A DNA stretch of 64,000 bases from JAJZQZ01 sp963790415 (GCA_963790415.1 CAWBOK010000001.1:62001-126000), one strand, 5' to 3'; shown: positions 16,636 to 26,358, numbered from the stretch's first letter. The notes: generated from the letters alone by a model not told the origin. Made by a program: numbers and translations.

Positions 16636-17376
16636 GTGGATGCCGCCATCGCCGCGGACGGCCGCCCGCACCTGGCCGCCATCGCCGACACCTTGGTGGC
16701 CGAACTCGCCGACGTGAACTTCGCGCCCCCGGTAACCCACGTGTACAACCCCCTCATCTACGCGCGGGCACCCCACGCGGCGTACCTGACCTGCTACGGT
16801 GCCGGCTCCAAGGAAGTGCTGCTGGTAGGAATGAACCCCGGCCCCTGGGGCATGGCGCAGACCGGCGTGCCCTTCGGGGAGGTGTCGTTGGTGCGTGACT
16901 GGATGGGCATCGACGGCGCCGTAGGCCGTCCGGCGAACGAACACCCGGCGAGACCCGTCACGGGCTTCGCCTGCCGCCGCAGTGAAGTCAGCGGGCGGCG
17001 ACTCTGGGGATGGGCGCGCGACACGTTCGGTACTCCGGAGGCGTTCTTCGCGCGCTTCCTGGTGGTCAACTACTGCCCCTTGCTCTTCCTGGAGGAGTCC
17101 GGGCGCAACCGTACCCCCGACCATCTGCCGCGGACCGAGCAGGCGCCGCTCTTCGCCGCATGCGACCGGGCGTTGCGCCGGACCATCGAGCTGCTGCGCC
17201 CGCGGCTGGTCGTAGGCGTAGGGCGCTTTGCGGAAGCCCGCGCCCGCGTGGCCGCCGAGGGCCTTACGGTGGACGTGGGCCGGATCACCCATCCCAGCCC
17301 GGCCAACCCTGCCGCCAACCGGGGCTGGGAGCAGCTGGTTGGGGGCGAGTTGGCGGCGCTGGGGGTGACTCTCTAG
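16636..17376 (+). CDS. SMUG1-type uracil-DNA glycosylase
   Basis: A 246-residue protein with the hallmark of single-strand-selective monofunctional uracil-DNA glycosylase. GMNPGPWGMAQTGVPFG lies at residues 65-81, preceded by YNPLIYARAPHAAYL and followed by EHPARPVTGFACRRSEVSG with its conserved R-R-x-E-V-S-G-R. The C-terminal HPSPANPAANRGW is at 219-231, where the His belongs to the DNA-intercalating/catalytic loop. The enzyme removes uracil and oxidised pyrimidines from DNA in base excision repair. The start is GTG 16636, with TTG 16618 as an alternative overlapping the upstream gene. Bacterial SMUG1 is uncommon and patchily distributed, so horizontal acquisition is possible. Confidence 0.92.
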   Translation: MDAAIAADGRPHLAAIADTLVAELADVNFAPPVTHVYNPLIYARAPHAAYLTCYGAGSKEVLLVGMNPGPWGMAQTGVPFGEVSLVRDWMGIDGAVGRPANEHPARPVTGFACRRSEVSGRRLWGWARDTFGTPEAFFARFLVVNYCPLLFLEESGRNRTPDHLPRTEQAPLFAACDRALRRTIELLRPRLVVGVGRFAEARARVAAEGLTVDVGRITHPSPANPAANRGWEQLVGGELAALGVTL

Positions 17377-17450
17377 TGGCCGCGGCACCCTCACGGCGCA
17401 ATGACACTCGCCGTTCCTCGTGCGGGCACCTCCGCGGAGGCCGCGAACAC

Positions 17451-17834
17451 CTATCCGCGAGGCATGGCTCCGATCGGCAGGCTGCGGATTCGTATCCGGT
17501 CCTGGCCAAACACCACTACGCTACCCGTGTCGAGCGCCGGTTCGATTGCAGGTAGGTTAGCCAGCAGCAGTCCGAGTTGAAGTTCCACTCGCCGTTCGGA
17601 GCCGCGACGGAACAGAATGACAGACGGCTTACTCCGCGCCCACACCGCGAGCAGGGTGCCAAAATCTGTGTCGGCCGAGACCAACACGCGGTCCTGATCG
17701 GCAGCAGTTTGAAGCACAATCGCATCGTCGGCCGCCGCGAGTCCCAGACCGCGGACATGCACCGCGTCGTGACCTTGCTCGGCGAGGCCAACCGCCAATG
17801 CGGGCGAAAGGGCGTTGTCGATGAGAAACCTCAA
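17451..17834 (-). CDS. DUF5615 PIN-like toxin
   Basis: A 127-residue protein opening MRFLIDNALSPALAVGLAEQ with the first acidic residue. HDAVHVRGLGLAAADDAIVL and DRVLVSADTDFGTLL carry the remaining acidic residues of the PIN-like DUF5615 fold. The start is TTG 17834, whose four bases (TTGA) overlap the stop of the DUF433 antitoxin. The pair DUF433-DUF5615 is a known toxin-antitoxin arrangement in cyanobacteria and actinobacteria. It is presumably an RNase. Confidence 0.85.
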   Translation of the reverse strand: MRFLIDNALSPALAVGLAEQGHDAVHVRGLGLAAADDAIVLQTAADQDRVLVSADTDFGTLLAVWARSKPSVILFRRGSERRVELQLGLLLANLPAIEPALDTGSVVVFGQDRIRIRSLPIGAMPRG

Positions 17835-18061
17835 GAAGCAAGAATCAGAGGCAACTCACGCTCCCGTACGCTATCCGCGGCGTAGTGAAGCGCCTCTTGC
17901 ACGTCCTCAGGCTCCAGGTCCGGCAACGCATGAATGATCTCGTCGACACTCATACCGTCCGCCACCATATCCACGACCGTCGCCACGGGAATACGCAGGC
18001 TCCGGAGGCAGGGGACGCCGCCCATCTGGCGAGGGTCAACGGTTATCCGCTGGAACTTCAC
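17831..18061 (-). CDS. DUF433 antitoxin
   Basis: A 76-residue DUF433 protein starting at GTG 18061 behind AAGGAG. FQRITVDPRQMGGVPCLRSL followed by RIPVATVVDMVADGMSVDEI and ALPDLEPEDVQEALHYAADS is the standard DUF433 helix-turn-helix pattern, which binds DNA and the cognate toxin. A MITE-like repeat begins only 16 bases upstream of the start codon, so the original promoter is displaced or replaced by the element. Confidence 0.87.
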   Translation of the reverse strand: MKFQRITVDPRQMGGVPCLRSLRIPVATVVDMVADGMSVDEIIHALPDLEPEDVQEALHYAADSVRERELPLILAS

Positions 18062-18076
18062 GGGGGACTCCTTCCC

Positions 18077-18241
18077 TAGTAGGCTGCTGAAGAACGAAGC
18101 CTTGGCCACCAGAACGCACTGGACGGCGCGATACGGCGTCCTCGGTCGCACGTGGCGCTGCTACGACCTATCCTTGCGTCCTTGTCTCCCGCCTGCCCAT
18201 CGCGCCCTGATGGCGAAGCGTCATTCTTCAGCAGCCTGCTA
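18077..18241 (+). repeat. MITE-like repeat copy A with 17-bp terminal inverted repeats
   Basis: A 165-bp element framed by TA. Terminal inverted repeats of 17 bases match at 16 positions (AGTAGGCTGCTGAAGAA at 18078-18094 against the complement of 18224-18240). The interior is GC-rich and the reverse complement of copy B at 61709-61875, matching over the whole length at roughly four of five positions. Long shared blocks are GAACGCACTGGACGGCGCGA and GCGTCCTTGTCTC. No transposase is encoded. TA flanks and size fit a non-autonomous element mobilised by an IS630/Tc1-like transposase; that family is an inference. Confidence 0.85.
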
Positions 18242-18373
18242 ACCGGGCTACTCCTCCATTATGCCTCATGTGTGAACGGGCACACCTAGCACGCGGCTAC
18301 CTGACTGTCCTCGACGCTATGCAGCGGCAACGAGTACCTCGACCGTTCAGGTTGAGGGCGAGGGAGCTTCGGC

Positions 18374-19361
18374 CTAGCTTCTGTCCAGCGGGAAGAAGCA
18401 GGCGGCCGTGTGCCCCCCGCCGCGGTCCTCCAGCTCTGGGGTTTCCTGGGAGCAGACCTCTTGGGCCTGAAAGCAGCGCGGGTGGAATGGGCAGCCGGAC
18501 GGAGGGTGGGCCGGGCTGGGCACGTCGCCCTCGAGGACCGTGTGTACCCGCGTCTCCTCCACCTCTGGGTCGGGGATGGGGATGGCCGACATGAGCGCGA
18601 AGGTGTACGGGTGCACCGGGTTGGCGAAGAGATCGTCCGAAAGGGCCATCTCCACGATGTGCCCCAGGTACATGACGGCCACGCGGTCGGACACGTGTTT
18701 CACTACGGAGAGGTCGTGGGCGATGAAGATGTAGGTGAGGCCCAACCGGCCCCGCAGTTCCTCGAGGAGGTTGAGTATCTGGGCCTGGATGGACACGTCC
18801 AGGGCCGACACCGGCTCGTCGCAGATGATGAGCTTGGGGTTGAGGGCCAGAGCGCGGGCCAGCCCGACCCGTCTGACGCTGGCCCCCCGAGAGCTCCCGC
18901 GGATATCGCTTGGCGAACTGAGCCGACAGCCCCACCGTGTCCAGCAGCTCGAACACGCGCGCCCGCCGTTCGGCTCCGGCCAGGATGTTGTGGATCGCCA
19001 GCGGTTCGTCCACGATCTTCCCGACGTTCTTCCTCGGGTTGAGCGACGCGTAGGGGTCCTGAAACACCACCTGCATGTCCCTGCGTACCGTCCGCAGTGC
19101 CCGTCCACGCAGCGTGGTGAGTTCCACGCCCTCGAGCTGCACGGTTCCCGACGTGGGGCGGTAGAGCTGCAGGATGCAGCGGCCGGTGGTGGTCTTGCCG
19201 CAACCCGACTCTCCCACCAGCCCGAGCGTCTTGCCGGGGAACACGTCGAAAGACACGTTCTCCACCGCATGCACCCAGCCCACGGCTTTCTGGAAGACGA
19301 TGCCCGAGGTGATGGGGAAGCGCTTAGTCAGGTTCCGAACGCTGAGGAGAGGTGTGGCCAT
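18374..19361 (-). CDS. oppF: Oligopeptide/dipeptide ABC transporter ATPase OppF-like; +1 frameshift near 18874
   Basis: With one base removed near 18874 the gene encodes 328 residues. Walker A is LVGESGCGKTTTGRCIL, signature RELSGGQRQ (at the shift), Walker B LIICDEPVSALDVSIQ and switch IAHDLSVV. A C-terminal oligo_HPY extension ending HPPSGCPFHPRCFQAQEVC carries cysteines that in Opp/Dpp ATPases can bind a [4Fe-4S] cluster. It pairs with OppD to power the permeases DppB/DppC. The ATG at 19361 lies one base after the OppD stop. Last gene of the peptide operon. Confidence 0.92.
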
Positions 19362-19362
19362 G

Positions 19363-20376
19363 TCAACGCTCCCCCAGGTCGCAGGGCCGATGGCAGGCGA
19401 CGACGTGCCGGTCCCCCTCCAGCGATCTCAGGACGGGTTCTTCCTCTCTGCAGCGGGCCTCGGCGCGGTCGCAGCGTTCGAAGAAACGACAGCCGGCCTC
19501 TGGGTCCAGCAGATCGGGCGGGCGCTCCCGGGATGCTGGAGAGCACGTCGCGGGCCCGACCGTCCAGCCGGGGGATCGAGTGCAGTAGGGCGAGCGTGTA
19601 GGGATGCTGGGGATGGGCGAACAGTTCCTTGGTGGTGGCCTGCTCCACGATCTTGCCGGCGTACATCACCGCCACGCGACTGGTCGTGCCGGCCACCACG
19701 CCCAGGTCGTGCGTGATCAGCAGGATGGACATGCCGAACTTGTCCTGCATGCGCTTCATCAGATCCAGTATCTGTGCCTGGATGGTGACGTCGAGCCCCG
19801 TGGTGGGCTCGTCGGCGATCAGGAGGTGGGGGTCGCAACTCAGCGCCATGGCGATCATGATCCTCTGCCTCATCCCCCCGGAGAACTGGTGGGGGTAGTC
19901 GCGCAAACGGCGCCGGCCGTCGGGTATGCCCACGGCCTCCATGAGCCCGAGCGCCCTGTCCTCCGCCTCCGTCTTGCTCAGGTGCAGGTGGTAGCCTGAT
20001 GGACTCGGTCATCTGGCCCCCGATCCTGAGCACCGGGTTGAGCGAGGTCATTGGGTCCTGGAAGACCATGGAGATCTGGTTGCCGCGTATCTTCCGCAGT
20101 TCCTTCTCGTCCATGGTCGTGAGATCCCGCCCCTCGAAGATGATGCTGCCTCCAACGATCCGCCCTGGCGGGTCCGGTATGAGACGCATGATCGAGAGCG
20201 CGCTCACGCTCTTGCCGCAACCACTCTCGCCCACCAGACCCAGGGTCTCGCCCTTCTGGATGTCATAACTCACGCCGTCGACGGCGTGAACCACTCCCTC
20301 CCGGGCGTAGAAGTAGGTCTGGAGGTCTTTGACTTCCAGTTGTGGCCCGACGTAGGACTCTCTCGGCCACGGCCAT
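19363..20376 (-). CDS. oppD: Oligopeptide/dipeptide ABC transporter ATPase OppD-like; three +1 frameshifts
   Basis: Removing single bases near 20360, 19997 and 19520 gives a continuous 336-residue ATPase. Its Walker A is LVGESGCGKSVSALSIM, Q-loop QISMVFQDPMTSLNPV, signature HQFSGGMRQRIMIAMAL, Walker B LIADEPTTGLDVTIQ and switch ITHDLGVV. The C-terminal Cys-rich oligo_HPY end is DPEAGCRFFERCDRAEARC. The ATG at 20376 lies beside the prolidase stop. Without the first correction no start codon exists in the Walker A frame, supporting a sequence error there. It is the second ATPase of the importer. Confidence 0.9.
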
Positions 20377-20377
20377 C

Positions 20378-21542
20378 TCAGGCGATGACCGTCATCTCGA
20401 ACGTCGGCGTCACGTTGAGCGACACGCCGCCGTCGGGCGTCACCACCACGACGTCCTCGACGCGCACGAAGTACTCGCGGTTCACCCATAGGCTCGGCTC
20501 CACGGTGAACGTCATGCCGTCGCGCAGCACCGTATGGTCGGTGTTGCAAAGGAAGGGGTGCTCGTGTACGTCCACGCCGATCCCATGTCCCAGACGATGT
20601 ATGAACTGCGGGCCGCGCCCGGCTTCGGCCAGAAAGTCACGCGCGGCTGCGTCTACGTCCGCAGCGGTGACCCGACCGCCTCTCATGGCTTCCATGCCCC
20701 GCCTCTGTGCCTCGGCAACCAGGTAGTGCGCCTCGCGCATCTCCTCAGTAGGCTCGCCGAAGTAGACGGTGCGGCCGAAATCGGAGCACCACCCGTCACA
20801 CACGAACCCGAAATCGAAGGCCAGAACCCAACCCTCGGTCAGCTCGCGACCCAGCGGGTCTCCAGCAGGAGCGGCGAACCCTGAGCACAGCCCGGGCCGA
20901 CCGCTCAGCAGTGACGTGTTGAACGAGGTCCCGTCGGCGCCCAGCAGACGCATCTGCCAGTCGATCTCTCGGTAGACCTCGGCCTCGCGTATTCCCGGGT
21001 GCAGATGCTGCCACCACGTTCTGCAGCACGTGGTCCGCTGCCAGGGAGGCGCGCCTCATGGCCTCGAGGTCCTCGGGGTCCTTCACCATGCGCATGGGCG
21101 AGGTGAACTCCTCCACGCACATGAAGCGCAGGGCGGGGTAGCGCGCACCCAGCTTGGTTACCGTCATGGCCATGGCGTGTTTGGGGAGACCGATGGTGCC
21201 GCCGGCCGCGCCCAGTTTCGCGAACAGCCGGTAGCCTTCCTCCGGATCCTCCTGGGCGTCGGGCAGGTGGACCACTTCCTCGGCCAACCAGGGAAGGTGC
21301 TCCAACTGTGGGTCTATGCTCAGATGAGCGAGGTAGGGCACGATGGTGATCACCCGCTCGGGAGTAATCAACACCCCTTGCAGGTAGTCCCCGAACGTGT
21401 GGGATTCCGTGGGTTCGCGCCGCGCACGCGGGAGGCCGGTTATGAATTCCATGTCGCCCGACGGAGTGAGCAGGACGGCATCCACCGCCGCCCGCTCCAT
21501 GGCCGCCCGGAGAGTCGCGATCCTTTGCTCGAAACGGTTCAA
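20378..21542 (-). CDS. M24 family metallopeptidase (Xaa-Pro dipeptidase-like), second copy; +1 frameshift near 20993
   Basis: With one extra A removed near 20993 the gene encodes 387 residues: an N-terminal creatinase-like domain (LLTPSGDMEFITGLPRARRE) and a pita-bread catalytic domain. Metal ligands appear in order: Asp in LAFDFGFVCDGWCSDFGRTV, His in HRLGHGIGVDVHEHPF, and the two Glu in MTFTVEPSLW and VRVEDVVVVT. The start is TTG 21542 with GGAGG seven bases upstream. It cleaves X-Pro dipeptides in the cytoplasm, and here sits between the permeases and ATPases of a peptide importer, so it probably processes the imported cargo. Its paralogue lies immediately upstream. Confidence 0.88.
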
Positions 21543-21559
21543 GGTCGTTGCCTCCAAGA

Positions 21560-22748
21560 TCACTCGATGACGAAGACATCGTAGGTGGAGATGCCGTGCA
21601 GCGTCTCGAGCACCGGTGGGCGTCACCACCACCACGTCCTCCACTCGCACGAAATACTCGCGATTCACCCACAGGCTCGGCTCTACGGCCAGAGTCATGC
21701 CGTTTCTGAGAATGGTGTCATCGCCCGCGCTCAGACCCGGAGGCTCGTGGACGTTCACGCCCACGCCGTGCCCCAGTCCGTGGATGAACTCCTCCCCTCG
21801 ACCCGCATCCTCGAAGGACCTTCCGGGCCGCCGCGTCGGCCTGCGCGCCGGTGGCCTGGTCGGCTCTCATCATCTCCATGGCCGCGCGCTGCGATTCGGC
21901 CACCAACAGGTGGTCATCGCGCATCTTCTTGTCCGGCTCACCTATGTATACGGTCCGTCCGAAATCTGAGCACCAGCCCTTGTAGACCACCCCGAAGTCA
22001 AAGGCAAGAACGGTGCCTGGAGTGAGTATGCCGTTCGCTCCTCCCGGGCCCGCCGTGGAGGGCGTGGGGAAATCCTGGGGTCCCGAACCCGGCCGCCCGG
22101 TGAGCAACATGGTGTTGAAGCACGGGCCTTCGGCCCCCTGCTTGACCATCTGAAGGTCGATCTCGCGAATCACATCCGCTTCCGCGTCGCCCGGACGCAA
22201 CGTGCCCACGACTTCACGGAACACGCTGTCGGTAATCCGGCAGGCTTCGCGGATCAATTCGATATCGTCGAGATCGCGCATCGCGCGCAGCGGGTCCATG
22301 AAGGTGTCGGTATTGACGAAGCTGCATGTGCGGGTAGTGATGAGACAGGTTGATCACCGTCATGGCCTGGGCGCAACGCGGTATGGCCACCGTGGCGCCG
22401 GACAGCCCCATCTTCCCGAACACCGCGTAGCCCTCGGCCGACTGATCGATTCCCTTCGGTAACCGGATCACTTCATCGCTGAGCCAGGGGCACTCCCGCA
22501 GCATCCCCTCCACCCCATGGATGGCGGCGGAGGCAGGCAGGAACGTAGCAATCCGGGTCCTCCGTGACCAGGATGCCCAGCAGGTCGTCTCCCACGAACG
22601 TGGCTTCGACGGGATCCGGTGGGCGCCGACGCAGCCCGGTGATGAACTCCATGTCACCCGACGGGGCTAGGAACGCCGCATCGATACCGTTCGCGCGCAT
22701 GGCTTCGCGCAAGGCGTTGATACGTGCCATGTGTTTTTCCGAACGCAC
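21560..22748 (-). CDS. M24 family metallopeptidase (Xaa-Pro dipeptidase-like), first copy; four +1 frameshifts
   Basis: Single extra bases near 22555, 22322, 21818 and 21612 split the frame; removing all four gives about 394 residues. The protein parallels the next gene throughout: LAPSGDMEFITGLRRRPPDP, LAFDFGVVYKGWCSDFGRTV, HGLGHGVGVNVHEPPG, MTLAVEPSLWVNREYFVRVE. All metal ligands are kept, so it is likely active despite the broken frame. The start is probably GTG 22748 (VRSEKHMARINALREAM), with ATG 22730 as the alternative. It is the most frame-damaged gene in the window. Tandem prolidases within one Opp operon suggest two dipeptide specificities. Confidence 0.85.
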
Positions 22749-22780
22749 CCACGGGCACACCTCCCTCTCTCGGCGCAGGG

Positions 22781-23626
22781 TCAGAGAAGGCGGCGCAGGC
22801 CTGGATCCATCAGGTCTCGCAGCGCGTCTCCTATGAAGTTGAAGGCAAGGGCGAACGAGACTATGGCAAGTCCGGGGAAGAGGGCCACCCACCACTTGGT
22901 GAAGTCTTGTGCGCCCGAAGAGACCATGGCCCCCCACTCCGGCGTGGGGGGCGCCTGCCCCAGCCCCAGGAAACTCAGCCCGGCGAAGGTGAGCATGGCG
23001 TTCCCGAGGTCCAACGTCGCCATGATGAGCACCACGGAGATGGTGTTGGGGATGACTGTCTGCATCAGGATGCGTGGCGTCCCCGCCCCCAGCGCCACCA
23101 CCGCATCCACGTACTCGTTGGAGCGCATGGATATGACCAGGCTTCTCATGAGCCGCGCATAGATCGGCCAGGAGACGGCCACCACGGCGATCAGAGAGTT
23201 GGTCAGGCTAGGACCCAGGGCGGCCGCGATGGCAAGGGCCAGGATGATGCCGGGGAAAGACAGGACCAGGTCGCAGATGCGCATGAGGACCTCGTCCACG
23301 GTCTTGCTGAAGTAGCCGGCCAGAAGGCCCCACATGCCCCCCACGGAGAGGGAAACAGCCACCACCACGAACGCCACAGGGATGGAGATGCGTGACCCGT
23401 AGACCACCCGGCTGTAGATGTCACGTCCCAGATTGTCGGTACCGAAGGGATGCTGTGCGTTGGGAGGCTGGAACCTATTTGCGATGTCCTGCTCTATGCC
23501 GTCGTTGATAGCGATCTGCGGTGCAAAGACCATCACCACCAGCCACATCAGAAGGATGGCCAGACCGAACATGGCCATGTGGTTCGCGTTCCAGAGGCGG
23601 GAGAGTGCTACGTAGACCTTCTTCAC
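22781..23626 (-). CDS. dppC: Dipeptide/oligopeptide ABC transporter permease DppC/OppC-like
   Basis: A 281-residue permease with six transmembrane helices. HPFGTDNLGRDIYSRVVYGS is the DppC/OppC N-terminal signature, and EYVDAVVALGAGTPRILMQ is the EAA loop that docks the ATPases. FLGLGQAPPTPEWGAMVSSG and a final FNFIGDALRDLMDP close the family pattern. Its GTG start overlaps the DppB stop (GTGA). It forms the inner-membrane channel with DppB. Confidence 0.95.
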   Translation of the reverse strand: MKKVYVALSRLWNANHMAMFGLAILLMWLVVMVFAPQIAINDGIEQDIANRFQPPNAQHPFGTDNLGRDIYSRVVYGSRISIPVAFVVVAVSLSVGGMWGLLAGYFSKTVDEVLMRICDLVLSFPGIILALAIAAALGPSLTNSLIAVVAVSWPIYARLMRSLVISMRSNEYVDAVVALGAGTPRILMQTVIPNTISVVLIMATLDLGNAMLTFAGLSFLGLGQAPPTPEWGAMVSSGAQDFTKWWVALFPGLAIVSFALAFNFIGDALRDLMDPGLRRLL

Positions 23627-24636
23627 TTGTAGACCACCCTTGGGTCAAGGGCCGCGTACATCAGGTCGACGACGAGGTTCACGAGGGCGTAGGTGAGGGT
23701 GAACAGAAGCGTCACCCCCATGATGGCGGGGAAATCCAACGCAGCACTGGCCTGATAGGCATACCTTCCCAGACCCGGCCAGGCGAAGATGGTCTCCACG
23801 AACACCGTGCCTCCCAGCATGGTCCCGTAGGCGAGGCCGAGCAGCGTCACCGTGGGAATGAGCCCGTTTGGAAGTATGTGCCGAAACAGAAGGTTCCTAG
23901 TCTCCATGCCCTTTGCGTGTGCGGTGCGAACGTAGTCCTGCTGCATGACTTCCAGCAAGGAGGAACGGCTGGTGCGGGCGATAAGACCAGCAGAGAAAGA
24001 CGCCAGCACGAACGCCGGGAGCACCAAGTGCCAGAGTGCATTGAGAAACAGGCTGAAGTCGCCCGCTATGAGGCAGTCCAACAACATGAAACCGGTGACG
24101 GGTGGAGGCGGCTCCAGATTCGCGCTCAACTGGCCGGGCCCCGGGAACCAGCCAAGGCGATAGTAGAAGATGTAGAGGACGATGAGACTGAGCCAGAACC
24201 CGGGGATCGAGACCCCGAGCAGGCTGCCGGCGCGGGCCGCGCTGTCGAACCACTTGCCCCGCCACCACGCGGCCGTGATCCCGGTCAAGCCTCCAAGGAT
24301 GGCACTGATCAGTATGGCGGCGGTAGCCAGCTCGATGGTGGCCGGGAAGTAGGTGCGAAGGTCGTGGAGTACGTTCTGCCGAGTAGTGAGAGACACGCCC
24401 AGGTCCCCATGGAGCAGGTTCTTCATGTACACGAGGTATTGCACGTACAGCGGTTGGTCCAGCCCCCAGCGGGCCTTGAACGCGGCCACGATGACCGGGT
24501 TGGACGCCGCCTTCTCACCCAGGAACCTGGCGGAAGGGTCGATTGGGACAAGCCGGGTCACGACGAAGGCCACAATCGTCACGCCGAACATGATTACGAC
24601 GATGGCCAGCAGTCGTCGGACTATGTACTTGATCAA
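23623..24636 (-). CDS. dppB: Dipeptide/oligopeptide ABC transporter permease DppB/OppB-like
   Basis: A 337-residue permease starting at TTG 24636 (LIKYIVRRLLAIVVIMFGVT) behind GGGAG. Six helices are predicted; DYVRTAHAKGMETRNLLFRH is the EAA loop, and the C-terminus has ETIFAWPGLGRYAYQAS and MYAALDPRVVYK. An in-frame ATG at 24684 would run into the strong hairpin that separates it from the binding-protein gene, so TTG is preferred. Partner of DppC in the peptide channel. Confidence 0.94.
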   Translation of the reverse strand: MIKYIVRRLLAIVVIMFGVTIVAFVVTRLVPIDPSARFLGEKAASNPVIVAAFKARWGLDQPLYVQYLVYMKNLLHGDLGVSLTTRQNVLHDLRTYFPATIELATAAILISAILGGLTGITAAWWRGKWFDSAARAGSLLGVSIPGFWLSLIVLYIFYYRLGWFPGPGQLSANLEPPPPVTGFMLLDCLIAGDFSLFLNALWHLVLPAFVLASFSAGLIARTSRSSLLEVMQQDYVRTAHAKGMETRNLLFRHILPNGLIPTVTLLGLAYGTMLGGTVFVETIFAWPGLGRYAYQASAALDFPAIMGVTLLFTLTYALVNLVVDLMYAALDPRVVYK

Positions 24637-24665
24637 GCGTGCTCCCGGAGTTCCAGCTGATGAAA

Positions 24666-24699
24666 CGGGGCGGGGCGGCGTCACCGCCGCCCCGCCCCG
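24666..24699 (-). terminator. 15-bp perfect hairpin between binding-protein and permease genes
   Basis: A perfect 15-bp GC-only stem (24666-24680 paired with 24685-24699) with a TCAC loop sits 16 bases after the stop of the peptide-binding protein and 30 bases before dppB. It lacks a U-run on either strand. In transporter operons such hairpins stabilise the upstream mRNA or partly terminate, keeping the binding protein in excess over the membrane parts. That role is inferred from position. Confidence 0.75.
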
Positions 24700-24714
24700 G
24701 CGCTTGCGCGGGGT

Positions 24715-26358
24715 CTACTGGGCTTTGATCAGAGAGTTCAGATCCAGCATGAAGACGGGGTCCGGCTTCACCCCATCGACTTGGGGCGTCGAACCGTAGT
24801 ACCGGGTGGGCTGTGCGAAGACCACGTACGGGCCCGTGTTGACGAGGTCGTCCTGGATCTGCTCAAGTATGGCGACCCGTTTGGTGGGGTCCAGTTCCTG
24901 AGCGGACTGCACACCCAGTGCCTCCAGCTCCGGATCGGCTCCGGCCTTCCAGCCGGCGTAGTTTATGGCCGGCGGGCCACCGGGAAGGAATGCCATCTGG
25001 CTCTGCGGATCCGGGTAGTCCGGGCCCCACATGGAGATGGCCGTAGGCATCTTGCTGCTGCGCATGCGGTCGAGGAACAGACCGATCTCCTCCGGCTTCA
25101 GGTTCAAGGTGATGCCGACTTTCCCGAGGTCCTCCTGCATCTTCTGGGCGATCAGGGAGAAGTCCACGCCGTCGATGGCGAGCGCCGGGAACTCGCAGTC
25201 AACGGTGAAGCCATCAGCCAATCCGGCCTGTGCCAGGATTTCCTTGGCTTTGGCTATGTCCTGTGTGGCGGTATCGACGGGCTTTGCTCCCAGCATCCCT
25301 TCCGGTATCACCGAGTACGGGGACTTGGTGCCTTCACCGCAGAGGAGCCGCAGGCCCTCATAGTCGAGCGCGTAGCGGACGGCCTGCCACACTTCCGGCT
25401 TGGAGGCCGGGCCCGCGATGCTCCGGTTCTGAACGATGTGGAAGATGTCCAGTGTCGGCGCGAACACGAGTTTCACGGACTCGTCGGTCTTGAGTTCTTT
25501 GGCCTGGTCGGCCGTCAGGTTGATGGCGAAATCGACTTCGCCCTTCTGAAGCAGCAGTTTCTGGGTGTTGACGTCATCGATCTGCTTCAGCACGATCTTG
25601 TCGAACTTCGGCTTGTCGGTGCCCCAGTAGCTCTTGTTGGCCGTGAGGACTACCTGCTGCTTGTTCACGTACTCGGTCAGCGTGTAGGGACCGGAACCGG
25701 CACTGTTCGTGTCGAGCCACGCCTGGGCCGTGTCCGTCTTGTCGGCGTCGGCCGCGTCGGTGCCGCCGTGCTCTTTGACCACCGCAGCCTCGGTGATGGC
25801 GCAGGTGGGGACGGCTAGGCGGGCGAGGAAGCTGGCGTCGACCGACTTCAGCGTGATCTTGACCGTGGTCGGATCCACCGCCACAGTCGACTCGACGGGG
25901 TCGAGTTGGAAGGAGGGGTTGCCCTTGACGTTCTTGAATCGCGTGAAGGAGAAGGCAACGTCATCCGCGGTGAGCGTTTTGCCGGTGTTGAACGTGACGT
26001 CGGTGCGCAGCTTGAATACGTAGACCTTGCCACCCTCCTCGGTCGTCCACGATTCGGCCACCCACGGCAGGATCTCGCCGTTCTGGGCCCGCACCAACGT
26101 GTCGTAGGTGGCGTAGTTGACCATCATGCCGTCGATCTCACTGGCATGCGCCGGATCGAAGCCGGTGTATTGCGGTTGGATGGCGATGGTGAACGTGCCG
26201 CCGGCAACAGGCGGCGCCGAGGTCGTCGGCGTCTCTCCGGTCGTTGGGGTGGTGGGCGCTCCCGACGTCGTGGTGGTGGTTCCGCCACACCCGGCTGCCA
26301 CCACCACCACTATCAGGACCAGGATCGAAATAAGACCGGCCCACTTCCTATTCGACAT
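24715..26358 (-). CDS. Peptide-binding lipoprotein of the ABC importer (SBP family 5)
   Basis: A 547-residue lipoprotein. The signal MSNRKWAGLISILVLIVVVV ends in the lipobox VAAGC with Cys24, followed by a Thr/Pro-rich linker to about residue 50. The family-5 solute-binding fold then shows FTIAIQPQYTGFDPAHASEI, ILPWVAESWTTEEGGKVYVF, TLTADDVAFSFTRFKN and FHIVQNRSIAGPASKPEVWQ, the last part being the hinge region. The Dpp/Opp signature (YDTLVR...LPWVAESW) is clear. GGGAGG precedes the ATG. First gene of the operon binding-protein, dppB, dppC, two prolidases, oppD, oppF. Transcribed from the promoter at 26527-26556. Confidence 0.96.
   Translation of the reverse strand: MSNRKWAGLISILVLIVVVVAAGCGGTTTTTSGAPTTPTTGETPTTSAPPVAGGTFTIAIQPQYTGFDPAHASEIDGMMVNYATYDTLVRAQNGEILPWVAESWTTEEGGKVYVFKLRTDVTFNTGKTLTADDVAFSFTRFKNVKGNPSFQLDPVESTVAVDPTTVKITLKSVDASFLARLAVPTCAITEAAVVKEHGGTDAADADKTDTAQAWLDTNSAGSGPYTLTEYVNKQQVVLTANKSYWGTDKPKFDKIVLKQIDDVNTQKLLLQKGEVDFAINLTADQAKELKTDESVKLVFAPTLDIFHIVQNRSIAGPASKPEVWQAVRYALDYEGLRLLCGEGTKSPYSVIPEGMLGAKPVDTATQDIAKAKEILAQAGLADGFTVDCEFPALAIDGVDFSLIAQKMQEDLGKVGITLNLKPEEIGLFLDRMRSSKMPTAISMWGPDYPDPQSQMAFLPGGPPAINYAGWKAGADPELEALGVQSAQELDPTKRVAILEQIQDDLVNTGPYVVFAQPTRYYGSTPQVDGVKPDPVFMLDLNSLIKAQ

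Noticed and set aside
17535..17560. GGTTCGATTGC looks like a tRNA T-loop
   Set aside because: It lies inside the DUF5615 gene, with no acceptor or anticodon stems around it.
18247..18264. CTACTCCTCCATTATGCC resembles 31836-31853
   Set aside because: Sixteen of eighteen bases match, but there is no longer homology or defined ends; too short to call a repeat.
18374..23626. Peptide operon genes as pseudogenes
   Set aside because: All breaks are single-base insertions, every motif is intact, and the genes keep normal lengths after repair.
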